This document shows, in pieces, positions 34,720-44,192 of a stretch of 64,000 bases of DNA. The DNA lies in NCBI RefSeq assembly GCF_029714425.1, contig NZ_CP121668.1, positions 7,399,501-7,463,500 on the forward strand, given 5' to 3'. This DNA is from Bradyrhizobium sp. CB2312. GTDB lineage: Bacteria > Pseudomonadota > Alphaproteobacteria > Rhizobiales > Xanthobacteraceae. Positions within the stretch are counted from its first letter, which is position 1. Each line of letters begins with the position of its first letter. A program made the position numbers and the translations under genes. Below the pieces are notes generated by a model. It saw nothing but the letters and a program-made list of their open reading frames with translations, was not told the DNA's origin and searched no databases.

Positions 34720-36648
34720 GTGAACGCATACAGTAAGACGCCGCTTCTCGACACCATCCGGACCCCGGACGACCTGCGCAAGCTCAAGATCGAGCAGGTT
34801 CGCCAGGTCGCCGACGAGCTGCGGCAGGAGACCATCGATGCCGTCTCGGTGACCGGCGGTCACTTCGGCGCGGGCCTCGGCGTGGTCGAGCTCACCACCG
34901 CGATCCACTACGTCTTCGACACGCCGCGCGACCGGCTGATCTGGGACGTCGGCCATCAGGCCTATCCGCACAAGATCCTCACCGGCCGCCGCGACCGCAT
35001 CCGCACGCTGCGCACCGGCGGCGGCCTCTCCGGCTTCACCAAGCGCAGCGAGAGCGATTACGATCCGTTCGGCGCCGCGCATTCCTCGACCTCGATCTCG
35101 GCCGGTCTCGGCATGGCCGTCGCGCGCGACCTCTCCGGCGGCAAGAACAACGTTATCGCAGTGATCGGTGACGGTGCGATGTCGGCGGGCATGGCTTATG
35201 AGGCCATGAACAACGCCGGCGCCATGAACTCGCGCCTGATCGTCATCCTCAACGACAACGACATGTCGATCGCGCCGCCGGTCGGCGCCATGAGCGCCTA
35301 TCTGTCGCGCCTCTACTCCGGCAAGACCTATCGCACGCTGCGCGACGCGGCCAAGCAGATCAACAAGCGCCTGCCCAAGATCATCGCCAACCGCGCCAAC
35401 CGCGTCGAGGAATATTCCCGCGGCTTCATGATGGACGGCGGCACGCTGTTCGAGGAGCTCGGCTTCTATTACGTCGGCCCGATCGACGGCCATAACCTCG
35501 ACCATCTGCTGCCCGTGCTGAAGAACGTGCGCGACATGGAGGAAGGCCCGATCCTGGTCCACGTCGTGACGCAGAAGGGCAAGGGCTACGGCCCGGCGGA
35601 AGCCTCCGCCGACAAGTACCACGCCGTCGTCAAGTTCGACGTCGCGACGGGCACGCAAGCCAAGGCCAAGCCGAACGCGCCGGCCTACCAGAACGTGTTC
35701 GGCCAGAGCCTCGTCAAGGAAGCCCAGAAAGACGACAAGATCGTCGCCATCACCGCGGCGATGCCGTCCGGCACCGGTGTCGACATCTTCAACAAGGCGT
35801 TCCCGGACCGCACCTTCGACGTCGGCATCGCCGAGCAGCACGCGGTGACCTTTGCCGCCGGTCTTGCCAGCGAAGGCTACAAGCCGTTCTGTGCGATCTA
35901 CTCGACCTTCCTGCAGCGCGGCTACGACCAGATCGTGCATGACGTGGCGATCCAGAACCTGCCCGTGCGCTTCGCCATCGACCGCGCCGGCCTCGTCGGC
36001 GCTGACGGTGCGACCCATGCCGGGTCGTTCGACAACGCCTATCTCGGCTGTCTGCCCAACATGGTGATCATGGCGGCGGCGGACGAGGCCGAGCTGGTGC
36101 ACATGGTGGCGACGCAGGTCGCGATCGACGACCGTCCGAGCTCGCTGCGCTATCCGCGCGGCGAAGGCCGCGGCATCGAGATGCCCGACGTCGGCGTTCC
36201 GCTCGAGGTCGGCAAGGGCCGCATGATCCGCCAGGGCAGCAAGATCGCCCTGCTCTCCTTCGGCACCCGCCTCGCCGAATGCGAGAAGGCCGCCGACGAG
36301 CTCGCCGCCCTCGGCCTCTCCACCTCGATCGCGGACGCGCGCTTCATGAAGCCGCTCGACACCGAGCTGGTGCTCAAGCTCGCCCGCGACCACGAGATCC
36401 TGATCACGATCGAGGAAGGCTCGGTCGGCGGCTTCGGCTCGCATGTCGCGCAGTTCCTGACCGACCAGGGCGTGCTCGACAGCGGAATGGTCAAGTTCCG
36501 CTCGATGGTGCTGCCTGACGTGTTCCAGGACCACGACACGCCGGCGGCGATGTACGGCCGCGCCGGTCTCGACGCCAAGGGCATCGTCGCCAAGGTGTTC
36601 GAGGCGCTCGGCAAGGACGTGAAGACCGAGACGGTCAAGCTGGCCTAA
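34720..36648 (+). CDS. dxs: 1-deoxy-D-xylulose-5-phosphate synthase
   Basis: 642 residues from a GTG at 34720, giving the family's usual [11 protein letters not shown] opening; an earlier GTG at 34663 adds 19 unconserved residues. Transketolase fold: the thiamin-diphosphate motif [36 protein letters not shown], and [13 protein letters not shown]. It condenses pyruvate and glyceraldehyde-3-phosphate, the first step of the MEP isoprenoid pathway, supplying quinones, hopanoids and carotenoids. Flanked 3' by an inverted repeat. Confidence 0.97.
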   Translation: MNAYSKTPLLDTIRTPDDLRKLKIEQVRQVADELRQETIDAVSVTGGHFGAGLGVVELTTAIHYVFDTPRDRLIWDVGHQAYPHKILTGRRDRIRTLRTGGGLSGFTKRSESDYDPFGAAHSSTSISAGLGMAVARDLSGGKNNVIAVIGDGAMSAGMAYEAMNNAGAMNSRLIVILNDNDMSIAPPVGAMSAYLSRLYSGKTYRTLRDAAKQINKRLPKIIANRANRVEEYSRGFMMDGGTLFEELGFYYVGPIDGHNLDHLLPVLKNVRDMEEGPILVHVVTQKGKGYGPAEASADKYHAVVKFDVATGTQAKAKPNAPAYQNVFGQSLVKEAQKDDKIVAITAAMPSGTGVDIFNKAFPDRTFDVGIAEQHAVTFAAGLASEGYKPFCAIYSTFLQRGYDQIVHDVAIQNLPVRFAIDRAGLVGADGATHAGSFDNAYLGCLPNMVIMAAADEAELVHMVATQVAIDDRPSSLRYPRGEGRGIEMPDVGVPLEVGKGRMIRQGSKIALLSFGTRLAECEKAADELAALGLSTSIADARFMKPLDTELVLKLARDHEILITIEEGSVGGFGSHVAQFLTDQGVLDSGMVKFRSMVLPDVFQDHDTPAAMYGRAGLDAKGIVAKVFEALGKDVKTETVKLA

Positions 36649-36671
36649 GCCATCGCGACAGACGCTGGACC

Positions 36672-36792
36672 CACCTCTCCCATCGGGAGAGGTCGGATTG
36701 CGCAAGTAATCCGGGTGAGGCGTTCAGGTCCCACGTGAGAGCGTAACCCCTCACCCGGCGCTTCGCGCCGACCTCTCCCGATGGGAGAGGTG
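36672..36792. repeat. Inverted repeat, acctctccc...gggagaggt type
   Basis: Begins acctctcccatcgggagaggt (36673-36693) and ends acctctcccgatgggagaggt (36771-36791), each a hairpin. Between them gggtgaggcgttc and gcgtaacccctcaccc pair as an inner stem. Same architecture as 29678-29825. It starts 23 bp after the dxs stop and ends 34 bp before the next start, so it probably terminates dxs transcription. Confidence 0.75.
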
Positions 36793-36825
36793 TGGCACCG
36801 CGCTTCGCATCGGCAGACCTCACCC

Positions 36826-37380
36826 ATGAAAATCTATCTGGCAGGCCCCGACGTGTTCCTGCCGGATGCGGTTGGGATCGGCCGGCGCAAGGTCGAGATC
36901 TGCGCGGCGCACGGGCTCACCGGCCTCTATCCGCTCGACAATGCCGTCGACCTCGACGCACCCGACGCCGCGCGGCAGATTTTCTGCGGCAACGAGGCGA
37001 TGATGGACGAGGCCGACGCCATCATTGCCAATCTCATCCCGTTCCGCGGCGCCGGCGCCGATCCCGGCACCGTCTACGAGCTCGGCTACATGGCCGGCCG
37101 CCGCAAGTTCTGTCTCGCCTATTCCAACGATCCCGCCACCTATGCCGACCGTCTCGGCCGCCTCGCGCACGTCACCTCCGAGGACGGGCGGCTGGTCGAT
37201 GCGCAGGGGCTGACGGTCGAGGACTTCGGCCTCGTCGACAACCTCATGATGATCCATGCGCTGGAGCTGCACGGCTGCCCCTTGGTAACGCCGGTGCAGA
37301 TGCCTAACGACGTCTGGCACGACCTCGCCGCGTTCGAGACTTGCGTCCGGATGGCGGCCGCGCAATTGATCGCTACATAA
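36826..37380 (+). CDS. Nucleoside 2-deoxyribosyltransferase
   Basis: 184 residues from the ATG at 36826. The family signature is complete: K-I-Y-L-A-G-P-D-V-F at the N-terminus, D-x-A-D-A-I-I-A-N-L-x-P-F-R-G in the middle, and D-P-G-T-V-Y-E-L-G-Y-M-A-G with the catalytic Glu. It exchanges bases on deoxynucleosides or hydrolyses them (salvage or nucleotide clean-up). Cytoplasmic. tlyA starts 26 bp downstream. Confidence 0.92.
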   Translation: MKIYLAGPDVFLPDAVGIGRRKVEICAAHGLTGLYPLDNAVDLDAPDAARQIFCGNEAMMDEADAIIANLIPFRGAGADPGTVYELGYMAGRRKFCLAYSNDPATYADRLGRLAHVTSEDGRLVDAQGLTVEDFGLVDNLMMIHALELHGCPLVTPVQMPNDVWHDLAAFETCVRMAAAQLIAT

Positions 37381-37406
37381 GCGCTCAGTCGCTTCCGGAG
37401 AGAACG

Positions 37407-38141
37407 ATGTCCCCTGCCCGCAAGCGTGCGGATGTTCTGCTGGTCGAGCGCGGCCTGTTCGAGAGCCGGGCGCGGGCGCGCGCGGCGATCGAGGCCGGCC
37501 TCGTCACGGCCGACGACAAGCAGGTTTCAAAACCGTCGGAGACGATCGCCGAGGATGCCGTGATCCAGGCCGAACCCGCGCACCCCTACGTCTCGCGCGG
37601 CGGCGTCAAGCTCGCCGGCGCGCTGGAGCGCTACCCGATCGAGATCGAGGACCATGTCTGCCTCGACGTCGGCGCTTCCACCGGTGGTTTTACAGAAGTG
37701 CTGCTGGCGAACGGCGCGGGCCTCGTCTTTGCCGTCGATGTCGGCACCAGCCAGCTGCATCCCTCGCTGCGCGGTCATCCCAAGATCGTGTCGATGGAGG
37801 AAACGGACATTCGCAGCTACGACGGCAAGCGCCTGCCGGCGCGGCCCGATGTCGTCGTCATCGACGTCAGCTTCATCTCGCTGAAAACCGTGCTGCCGGT
37901 GGCGCTGTCGCTGGCGGCAGCGCCGATGAGCCTGCTCGCGCTGATCAAGCCGCAATTCGAGGCGGAGCGGAAGCACAACAAGAAAGGCATCATCCGCGAC
38001 ACCGCCGTGCATCAGGAGATCTGCGACGACATCGCCGCCTTCGCCGCTTCGCTCGGCTGCACCGACATCGAAATCTTCCCCTCGCCGATTACGGGCGGCG
38101 ACGGCAACATCGAATTCTTCCTGGGCGCGCGCCGTGGTTGA
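37407..38141 (+). CDS. tlyA: TlyA-family rRNA 2'-O-methyltransferase / hemolysin A-like
   Basis: 244 residues from the ATG at 37407 (cggagag site upstream). N-terminal S4 RNA-binding domain ([18 protein letters not shown]). The FtsJ-type methyltransferase domain has the SAM loop [13 protein letters not shown] and the catalytic Lys in L-I-K-P-Q-F-E-A. TlyA proteins methylate ribosomal RNA ribose in some bacteria. Its 3' end overlaps the next methyltransferase by 8 bp, suggesting co-translation. Confidence 0.93.
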   Translation: MSPARKRADVLLVERGLFESRARARAAIEAGLVTADDKQVSKPSETIAEDAVIQAEPAHPYVSRGGVKLAGALERYPIEIEDHVCLDVGASTGGFTEVLLANGAGLVFAVDVGTSQLHPSLRGHPKIVSMEETDIRSYDGKRLPARPDVVVIDVSFISLKTVLPVALSLAAAPMSLLALIKPQFEAERKHNKKGIIRDTAVHQEICDDIAAFAASLGCTDIEIFPSPITGGDGNIEFFLGARRG

Positions 38142-39381
38142 ACGCTTGAGGATCGATCACGTCGGCCATCGCGGCGACGGCGTCTGCCTCGACGCCGGCG
38201 AAGCGATCTATGTGCCTTACACGCTTGGCGGCGAGACCGTCGAGGTCGATCACGTCGCGGGCAACCATCCTGATCGCCGCAAGCTTCTGGCGGTCGATGT
38301 CGCCAGCCCCGAGCGCATCGAACCGTTCTGCCCGCATTTCGGCATCTGCGGCGGCTGCGCGATCCAGCACTGGGCAGCCGAGCCGTACCGCGCCTGGAAG
38401 CGCAGCATCGTGGTCGAGACGCTGGCGCAGGCCGGCATCGATTGCGAGGTGGCGCCGCTGGTCGATGCCCACGGCGCCGGCCGCCGTCGCGTCACGCTGC
38501 ATGGAAGATTTGGCACACATGACGTGCTCAAGGTCGGCTTCTCGGCGGCGAGCTCGCACGACGTCATCCCGATCCATCGCTGCCCGATCCTCGATCCCGG
38601 CCTCGAAGGTGCACTCGACGCCGCCTGGGCGCTGGCTGAGCCGTTGACATCGAAAATGCCGGTGACGAAACCGCTCGACATCCAGGTCACCGCGACCGTC
38701 AACGGCCTCGATGTCGACGTGCGCGGCTCCGGCCCGCTGCCGACACCGATCGTCACCGCGCTGTCGCGCGTCGCCGAGCAGCACCGCCTGGCGCGGCTGA
38801 CGCGGCATGGCGAGCTGGTGCTGCAACGTCTGCTACCGATCGTGAAGATGGGTCGCGCTGACGTGACGTTGCCGCCCGGCTCGTTCTTGCAGGCGACGGT
38901 TGCGGGCGAAGAGACGCTGGCCGCGCTCGTCGCCGAGCGCGTCGGCAAGGCCAAGGAGGTTCTCGACCTCTTCTGCGGCGTCGGCCCGTTCGCGCTTAGG
39001 CTTGCTGAGAAGGCGCGCCTCACCGCCTATGACAACGATGCCGGCGCGATCGCCGCACTCGCGAAAGCCGCGCGCACGCCCGGCCTGAAGCCGATCAGGT
39101 GCGAGCCGCGCGATTTGTTCCGCCGCCCGCTGGTGCCGCAGGAGCTGCGCGATTTCGACGCGGTCGTGTTCGATCCGCCGCGCCAGGGCGCGCAGGCGCA
39201 GGCGCTGAAGCTTGCCGCGAGCAAGGTGCCTGTGGTGATTGCAGTGTCCTGCAACAGCGCGACCTTCGCCCGCGATGCGCGGCTCTTGATCGATGGTGGT
39301 TACAAGATCGAGAACGTGGTGCCGGTGGACCAGTTCCGCCATACGCCGCATGTGGAGCTGGTGGCGCGATTTACGCGGTAG
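38134..39381 (+). CDS. RNA (uracil-5-)methyltransferase-like, TrmA/RumA family
   Basis: 415 residues from a GTG overlapping tlyA. An N-terminal TRAM-like beta barrel ([12 protein letters not shown]) and a [10 protein letters not shown] cluster, probably with one more Cys binding an iron-sulfur centre, precede the SAM domain. That domain has [18 protein letters not shown] and [10 protein letters not shown] with the catalytic Cys. It should make m5U in rRNA or tRNA. Second of two RNA-methyltransferase genes in a likely operon. Confidence 0.9.
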   Translation: MVERLRIDHVGHRGDGVCLDAGEAIYVPYTLGGETVEVDHVAGNHPDRRKLLAVDVASPERIEPFCPHFGICGGCAIQHWAAEPYRAWKRSIVVETLAQAGIDCEVAPLVDAHGAGRRRVTLHGRFGTHDVLKVGFSAASSHDVIPIHRCPILDPGLEGALDAAWALAEPLTSKMPVTKPLDIQVTATVNGLDVDVRGSGPLPTPIVTALSRVAEQHRLARLTRHGELVLQRLLPIVKMGRADVTLPPGSFLQATVAGEETLAALVAERVGKAKEVLDLFCGVGPFALRLAEKARLTAYDNDAGAIAALAKAARTPGLKPIRCEPRDLFRRPLVPQELRDFDAVVFDPPRQGAQAQALKLAASKVPVVIAVSCNSATFARDARLLIDGGYKIENVVPVDQFRHTPHVELVARFTR

Positions 39382-39392
39382 TCTTTTTGTTT

Positions 39393-39440
39393 GAGCATGA
39401 CCTTTCGGGAAACCGCTGCACACTTTCCCGGGTCATGCTC
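39393..39440. repeat. Stop-codon-linked hairpin repeat, copy 1
   Basis: gagcatgac and gtcatgctc form the outer stem, and tttcggga against tcccg the inner one. On the minus strand it starts with the final G of the TAG stop of the gene at 39440-40042. It also follows the plus-strand methyltransferase by 12 bp, so it may serve as a bidirectional terminator. Other copies: 56745-56791 and 57881-57949. Confidence 0.75.
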
Positions 39441-40042
39441 TAGCGCCGCAACCCGCTCAACGCCGGCGACTCGCCGGGCAGCATGTTCGATCGGATATCG
39501 CTGTCCATGCGGCCCGAATCCTGCTGGACGACACCGGCGCCGAACGACAGGCTGAGATTGGAGGTCGGCTTGAACTCGACCCCCGCGAACGCGCTATAGC
39601 CGGGAGAGGCACCAGAGGTGAGCGGCGCAAGCGAGCTGCCGATGCCGTCGCCATATTTCAGCGAGTTGAAACCGGCAAAGAACGTGACCGGCATGCCGCC
39701 CGCAGTCTTGGTGTTGTAACCGAACTGCGTGCTGTCATAGGACAGCGCGCTGAAATTGCCGGCCGGGACGGACTGGCTGAGGCCGCTCAAACCAAGATTG
39801 CCGCGCGCGCCGCCGACAAAGAAACCGGGACGAAAATCATAGCCGCCATTGGCATCGGCCGCATTGAAGCTCGGAAAATTGCCGTAAGCGTCGGCGCTCT
39901 GGACAGCGCTGCCGCCGAAGCCGAAAGGCCCGCCCGGAATCCAATATTGCAGCGGGGCCGCCTGCGCATGGGCCGGCGCATCGCCGAGGCAGAGCACCGC
40001 GAACAGAGTTGCAAGAGCGCAGGACCGAGTGAAGCTGGACAT
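39440..40042 (-). CDS. Exported hypothetical protein, beta-barrel-like
   Basis: 200 residues; signal peptide 1-26 ending A-H-A. The mature part is Gly/Ser/Asn-rich with alternating hydrophobic and aromatic positions (F-F-V-G-G-A-R-G-N, F-F-A-G-F-N-S-L-K-Y-G, L-S-L-S-F-G-A-G-V-V) as in small outer-membrane barrels or autotransporter-like surface proteins. No named family recognised. Alone on the minus strand, its 3' end at a hairpin repeat. Confidence 0.75.
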   Translation of the reverse strand: MSSFTRSCALATLFAVLCLGDAPAHAQAAPLQYWIPGGPFGFGGSAVQSADAYGNFPSFNAADANGGYDFRPGFFVGGARGNLGLSGLSQSVPAGNFSALSYDSTQFGYNTKTAGGMPVTFFAGFNSLKYGDGIGSSLAPLTSGASPGYSAFAGVEFKPTSNLSLSFGAGVVQQDSGRMDSDIRSNMLPGESPALSGLRR

Positions 40043-40262
40043 TCAGGTGACCGTCAGAAACCTCGCAGATTATATGCCCATGATCGTGCAAATGCCAGCG
40101 ACGCAATGCCTGGGCTCACGCGATCCGGTTCCGGCCATCACCTTTTCCTGACGCCATGAACCTCCCCTCCGACGCGCGGACCCATTTACAGGGCATGCAG
40201 CGCGCTCCCGACAGTGGATGTGCGCGGACCCTCGAAATGTCCGCCATCGCATGGAGGCTATC

Positions 40263-41321
40263 ATGGACGTCGATACCGACAGGTTGAATGCCTTTATGGG
40301 CAAGATGATCACCGAGGTCGGGGCGGCGATGAACGCATCGCTGGTCCTGCTGGGCGACAAGCTCGGCCTTTACCGCACCCTCGCCGCCAAGGGACCGATG
40401 AACTCCGCCGAGCTGGCGAGCGCCACCGGAACGACTGAGCGTTATGTCCGCGAATGGCTCTCGAGCCAGGCGGCGTCCGGCTACGTCGAATTTGACTCAG
40501 CATCCGGAAAATTCTCGATGCTGCCAGAGCAGGCGATGGCGCTTGCCGACCCGGACAGCCCGGTGTTCCTCGGCGCCGTCGGCAACGTCATTGCCGCAGC
40601 GTTTCTCGACGAGCCGAAGATCACGGACGCGTTCAAGACCGGCAAGGGTGTCGGCTGGAATCGGCGCAGCGAGTGCCTGTTCTGCGGCACCGCCCGCTTC
40701 TTCCGCACCGGTTACATGCATCATCTGGTGCAGGAGTGGCTGCCGGCGCTGGACGGCGTCGTGGACAAGCTCAAGCGCGGTGCCAAGGTCGCCGACGTCG
40801 GCTGCGGTCACGGCGTCTCGACGCGGCTGATGGCGGAGGCCTTCCCCAATTCGCGCTTCTACGGCTTCGACTATCACGAGGGCTCGATCGAGGCGGCGCG
40901 AAAGGCTGCAGCCGAAGCAAAGCTCGGCGATCGCGTCAGCTTCGCGGTGCACTCGGCCAAGTCCTATCCGGCCGAGGGCTACGATCTCGTCTGCTTCTTC
41001 GATTGCCTGCACGACATGGGCGATCCGGTCGGCGCCATCCGCCACGTGCGCGAAAGCATGGCCAAGGACGGCACCTGCATGCTGGTCGAGCCGTTCGCGG
41101 GCGACCGCCTCGAGGACAACCTCAACCCGGTCGGGCGCGTCTATTACGCGGCGTCGACCATGATCTGCACGCCGGCCTCGCTCGATCAGGAGGTGGGCCT
41201 GGCGCTCGGCGCCCAAGCCGGCGAGGCGAGGCTGCGCAAGGTCGCGGGCGAAGGCGGCCTGTCGCGCTTCCGCCGCGCCGCCGAGACCCCGTTCAACCTG
41301 ATCCTGGAGGCACGGATCTGA
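40263..41321 (+). CDS. SAM-dependent methyltransferase with N-terminal winged helix
   Basis: 352 residues from the ATG at 40263 (ggaggc site). Residues 10-85 form a winged-helix dimerisation domain like those of small-molecule O-methyltransferases (L-A-S-A-T-G-T-T-E-R-Y-V-R-E-W-L). The class I Rossmann domain follows: V-A-D-V-G-C-G-H-G-V-S-T (SAM loop), G-F-D-Y-H-E-G-S-I and C-F-F-D-C-L-H-D-M-G-D-P. The substrate is unknown; relatives are annotated as transcriptional-regulator/methyltransferase fusions. Monocistronic by spacing. Confidence 0.87.
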   Translation: MDVDTDRLNAFMGKMITEVGAAMNASLVLLGDKLGLYRTLAAKGPMNSAELASATGTTERYVREWLSSQAASGYVEFDSASGKFSMLPEQAMALADPDSPVFLGAVGNVIAAAFLDEPKITDAFKTGKGVGWNRRSECLFCGTARFFRTGYMHHLVQEWLPALDGVVDKLKRGAKVADVGCGHGVSTRLMAEAFPNSRFYGFDYHEGSIEAARKAAAEAKLGDRVSFAVHSAKSYPAEGYDLVCFFDCLHDMGDPVGAIRHVRESMAKDGTCMLVEPFAGDRLEDNLNPVGRVYYAASTMICTPASLDQEVGLALGAQAGEARLRKVAGEGGLSRFRRAAETPFNLILEARI

Positions 41322-41349
41322 ACGCGCGCAAGCGCCGCGGCCGACGATG

Positions 41350-41733
41350 TCAGGCCGCGTCGCCCACGCCCATTCCGAACGTGATCTGGTTGCCGTCGGC
41401 ATCGACGACGTCGAAATCTCGCATGCCGTAATCGCGGTCCTCCGGCCGGTTGAGCAGCCTGGCACCGCGCCGCGAGACTTCGGCATAAATCTCGTCGACG
41501 TCGCGGACGAAAACGCAGAGACCGCCATGTCCGGGCAGCCGTTTCGTTGCGGCCGCCGCGAGCAGATGCAGGCCGACCTCGTCCCGGCAGAGGCAGGCAT
41601 AGGACGGAGGCTGGCCATATTCGAAGGTGACCTCGAAGCCGAGCACGTCGCGGTAATAGGCAAGGCTCGCGGCGATGTCGGAGACGACGAAAACGGTGGC
41701 TGAGCCCGCCATCATCACGGGTTCGTCGGTCAT
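41350..41733 (-). CDS. VOC (glyoxalase/bleomycin-resistance) family protein
   Basis: 127 residues from the ATG at 41733. Two beta-alpha-beta-beta-beta units: the first with V-S-D-I-A-A-S-L-A-Y-Y-R-D-V-L-G-F-E-V, the second with V-F-V-R-D-V-D-E-I-Y-A-E-V and D-F-D-V-V-D-A-D-G-N-Q-I-T-F-G. A possible metal His is in L-H-L-L and the C-terminal position Glu is replaced by Gly (F-G-M-G), so metal binding may be incomplete. Members bind small electrophiles or antibiotics. Convergent with the methyltransferase gene. Confidence 0.87.
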   Translation of the reverse strand: MTDEPVMMAGSATVFVVSDIAASLAYYRDVLGFEVTFEYGQPPSYACLCRDEVGLHLLAAAATKRLPGHGGLCVFVRDVDEIYAEVSRRGARLLNRPEDRDYGMRDFDVVDADGNQITFGMGVGDAA

Positions 41734-41861
41734 CGGTCCCTCTCCATCGCAAGCAATCTCCAGCGCGCAGTGTAGCATGCGCGCCCGAGGTCTTGCATGG
41801 GCCAGGCTGCAACGTAAGCTGGCGATCGAACAAGGCGGCATGAGTCCGCCAACATGGGAGG

Positions 41862-42509
41862 ATGACCATGAAATATTCCGGCCTGGCGCTGGTTGTGCTG
41901 CTTGCCGTGACGATCTCCCGCGCGGGCCACGCGGCCGAGCCGACGCGCTTCACACCGCTCAAGCCGGACGAACTCACGCCGCCGCAGAAGGAATGGGCCG
42001 ATGCGATCGCGGTGCCGCCGCGCAACGCCAAGTTCACCAACCCGCCCTATCGCGCCTATATCCGCAACCCCGAGCTGGCGCCAAAGCTCTCGGCGATGTC
42101 TGACTATCTGCGCTGGAATTCGTCGCTGCCGGCGCGCCTCAGCGAATTCGCGATCCTGATCACGGCACGGCAATGGACGGCGCAGTACGAATGGTTCGCG
42201 CATTATCCGCTGGCGATGAAAGCCGGCCTCGATCCGCAGGTCGCCAAGGACGTCGCGAACGGCGTGCGGCCGCAGACGATGAAGGATGATGAAGCCGCGC
42301 TCTATGATCTCGCGATGGCGCTCTACCGCGACAAGAAGGTGTCCGATGAGGTCTATCGCGCCGCCCAGCAGAAATTCGGCGAGCGCGGCATCATGGATAT
42401 CATCGGCCTGATCGGCTATTACGACCTGGTCTCGATGACGCTGATCACGATGCAGGCGGAAGCGCCGAACGACAGCGTCCCGCCCTTGCCGCCGCTGGCT
42501 GCGAAGTAG
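41862..42509 (+). CDS. Exported carboxymuconolactone-decarboxylase-like protein
   Basis: 215 residues with a signal peptide (1-24, ending G-H-A-A), unusual for this fold. The CMD helices are recognisable (L-S-E-F-A-I-L-I-T-A-R-Q-W-T-A-Q-Y-E-W-F-A-H) but the CxxC of AhpD-type enzymes is absent, replaced by T-A-Q-Y, so it is not a thiol peroxidase. The H in W-F-A-H is kept. Function is unknown; similar exported members occur in rhizobia. A gggagg site precedes the ATG. Confidence 0.83.
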   Translation: MTMKYSGLALVVLLAVTISRAGHAAEPTRFTPLKPDELTPPQKEWADAIAVPPRNAKFTNPPYRAYIRNPELAPKLSAMSDYLRWNSSLPARLSEFAILITARQWTAQYEWFAHYPLAMKAGLDPQVAKDVANGVRPQTMKDDEAALYDLAMALYRDKKVSDEVYRAAQQKFGERGIMDIIGLIGYYDLVSMTLITMQAEAPNDSVPPLPPLAAK

Positions 42510-42529
42510 CATCAGCAAAATTGCCCTCC

Positions 42530-43381
42530 ATGCCGCACGATCCCCTGCTCACGCGCCTGACATCCGCTCTCGCCGAAGTGCCGGGCATCGCGGCCATCGT
42601 GCTCGGCGGCTCGCGTGCGCGGGGCAGTGCACATCCGGGGTCGGACTACGACATCGGGCTCTACTTCACGGCGGCGAGCCCGCTGGACACGGAACGGCTC
42701 CTGGCGGCGGCGAAGACGATCGCTGACGACCCGGCCACTACGTCGGTGACGCCGATCGGAGAATGGGGACCGTGGATCGTCGGCGGCGCCTGGCTGTCGG
42801 TCGAAGGAAACAAGGTCGATCTGCTCTACCGCAACATCGATGCGGTCGAGGCCGTGATGGCATCCTGCCAAGCAGGCGTCGTCACCATGGATTACCAGCC
42901 CGGCCATCCACATGGCTTCTGCTCGGCGATCTGGATGGGCGAGATCGCCTGTTGCCAGCCGCTGCACGATCCAGAGGCCCTGATCGCCCGGCTGAAGTCT
43001 GCCGCGCTGCCCTACCCGCAGCCGTTGCGGTGCGCTCTGATCCGGCGCTTCCAGTGGGAAGTGCTGTTCGCCATCGAGAACGCAGAGCTGGCCATCGCGC
43101 GCGACGAATGGACCCATGTCGCCGGATGCGCCTACCAGTCGCTGGCTTGCGTCGCACAGGTTCTGTTTGCGTTGAACGATCGCTATCTCATCAACGAAAA
43201 AGGCGCACTGGGGGAAGCCGCACGCCTGCCGCTGACGATTTCGCATCTGAACGAGCAGACGAAAGAGGTCTGGCGATTGATCGGCGATGGTGCCTTTGCG
43301 TCCGCCTGCGATGTCTTGCGTGAAATCGACCGGCAATTGAAAGCGCTGACGCAGTCCGCGACAACGAGCCGTAGCGGCTAG
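42530..43381 (+). CDS. Nucleotidyltransferase-domain protein (DUF4037-like)
   Basis: 283 residues from the ATG at 42530 (a TTG nine bases earlier is possible). The Pol-beta-type signature L-G-G-S-R-A-R-G-S-A-H-P-G-S-D-Y-D-I-G appears at about residues 25-43, with the third acidic residue likely in V-D-L-L-Y. The C-terminal helical part resembles kanamycin-nucleotidyltransferase-like and DUF4037 proteins. It could adenylylate a small molecule or protein; the target is unknown. Its stop overlaps that of the convergent gene by 4 bp. Confidence 0.83.
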   Translation: MPHDPLLTRLTSALAEVPGIAAIVLGGSRARGSAHPGSDYDIGLYFTAASPLDTERLLAAAKTIADDPATTSVTPIGEWGPWIVGGAWLSVEGNKVDLLYRNIDAVEAVMASCQAGVVTMDYQPGHPHGFCSAIWMGEIACCQPLHDPEALIARLKSAALPYPQPLRCALIRRFQWEVLFAIENAELAIARDEWTHVAGCAYQSLACVAQVLFALNDRYLINEKGALGEAARLPLTISHLNEQTKEVWRLIGDGAFASACDVLREIDRQLKALTQSATTSRSG

Positions 43382-44010
43382 GCCGTCTTGTCCACCGAGG
43401 ACGAACCGTTCGTCGGCGGGTACTTCGTCACCGGCACCATGAAGGACTTGGTGCCGACCTGGTAGATGATCTTGCCGTTCTTGCCGTCGTCGGTCGCGAT
43501 CTGCGACTGGCCGAACGTGATCACGTTCTTGTAGACGTAGCCGGTGCCCTGGCGGGTGATGCCGTCGGTGGTGACGCTGACCGTGGCTTCCTTGCCGTTG
43601 ATGGCAAGGACGCGAAAGCTTGCGCTCTTGCCATTGTCGGCCGAATAGCCGCCCCAGGTTCCCATGAGGTTGCTGTCGGAGCCGGGAGGCGCCTGCTTTG
43701 CGAGAGTGGCGGTCGCCTGGCCGCCGCCGGCGGAGAACACCAGCGCGAGATTCTTGCCATCCTTGGTGCCGACAGTGACGTTGCCGTAGGTGATGGTCGC
43801 ACCATTGACCTGGCCGAAACCGCGCTCGGTATGCCCATTATGGGTATACTCGATCTGGGCCCGGGCTCCCCGGATGTTCACAACCTTGAAGCCGACTTGC
43901 TGGTTGTTGCCCGCCCAATTCCCTTTCCAGTCACCGACCAGGTTGCTCTGGTGATACATCCGCTCGTTGGCGGGCGAGATCTGGTTGGTGCTAGACGAGA
44001 TGACGGCCAT
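43378..44010 (-). CDS. Hypothetical protein made of two tandem ~75-residue repeats
   Basis: 210 residues from the ATG at 44010. The protein is an internal duplication: L-V-G-D-W-K-G-N-W-A (unit 1, about 23-95) matches L-M-G-T-W-G-G-Y-S-A (unit 2, about 115-190). Each continues with a G-F/A-S-F-(K/R)-V, a turn with N-G/R-G, G-x-G-x-V, and V-I-T-F-G/T-I-T-Y-G. All-beta and lacking a signal peptide. No family recognised. Confidence 0.72.
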   Translation of the reverse strand: MAVISSSTNQISPANERMYHQSNLVGDWKGNWAGNNQQVGFKVVNIRGARAQIEYTHNGHTERGFGQVNGATITYGNVTVGTKDGKNLALVFSAGGGQATATLAKQAPPGSDSNLMGTWGGYSADNGKSASFRVLAINGKEATVSVTTDGITRQGTGYVYKNVITFGQSQIATDDGKNGKIIYQVGTKSFMVPVTKYPPTNGSSSVDKTA

Positions 44011-44192
44011 TGGATTGCTCGGCGGACGATCCTGACAAGGACGCTTTCGTTCGCATGTCGGCACACAGTATCAGGACATGATCCTGAAACAGCTGGAAAC
44101 AATTGGATTAGGACCACGCGCTGGTTAACGAGCCGTTAAATTCAACCGCTGCGCGAGTGAGGCAAACGGTCCCATTCGACAGGTCGCGCGGC

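Noticed and set aside
34555..36705. 716-residue open frame on the minus strand
   Set aside because: It mirrors dxs; the plus-strand protein is an unmistakable Dxs and the minus translation has no recognisable motif.
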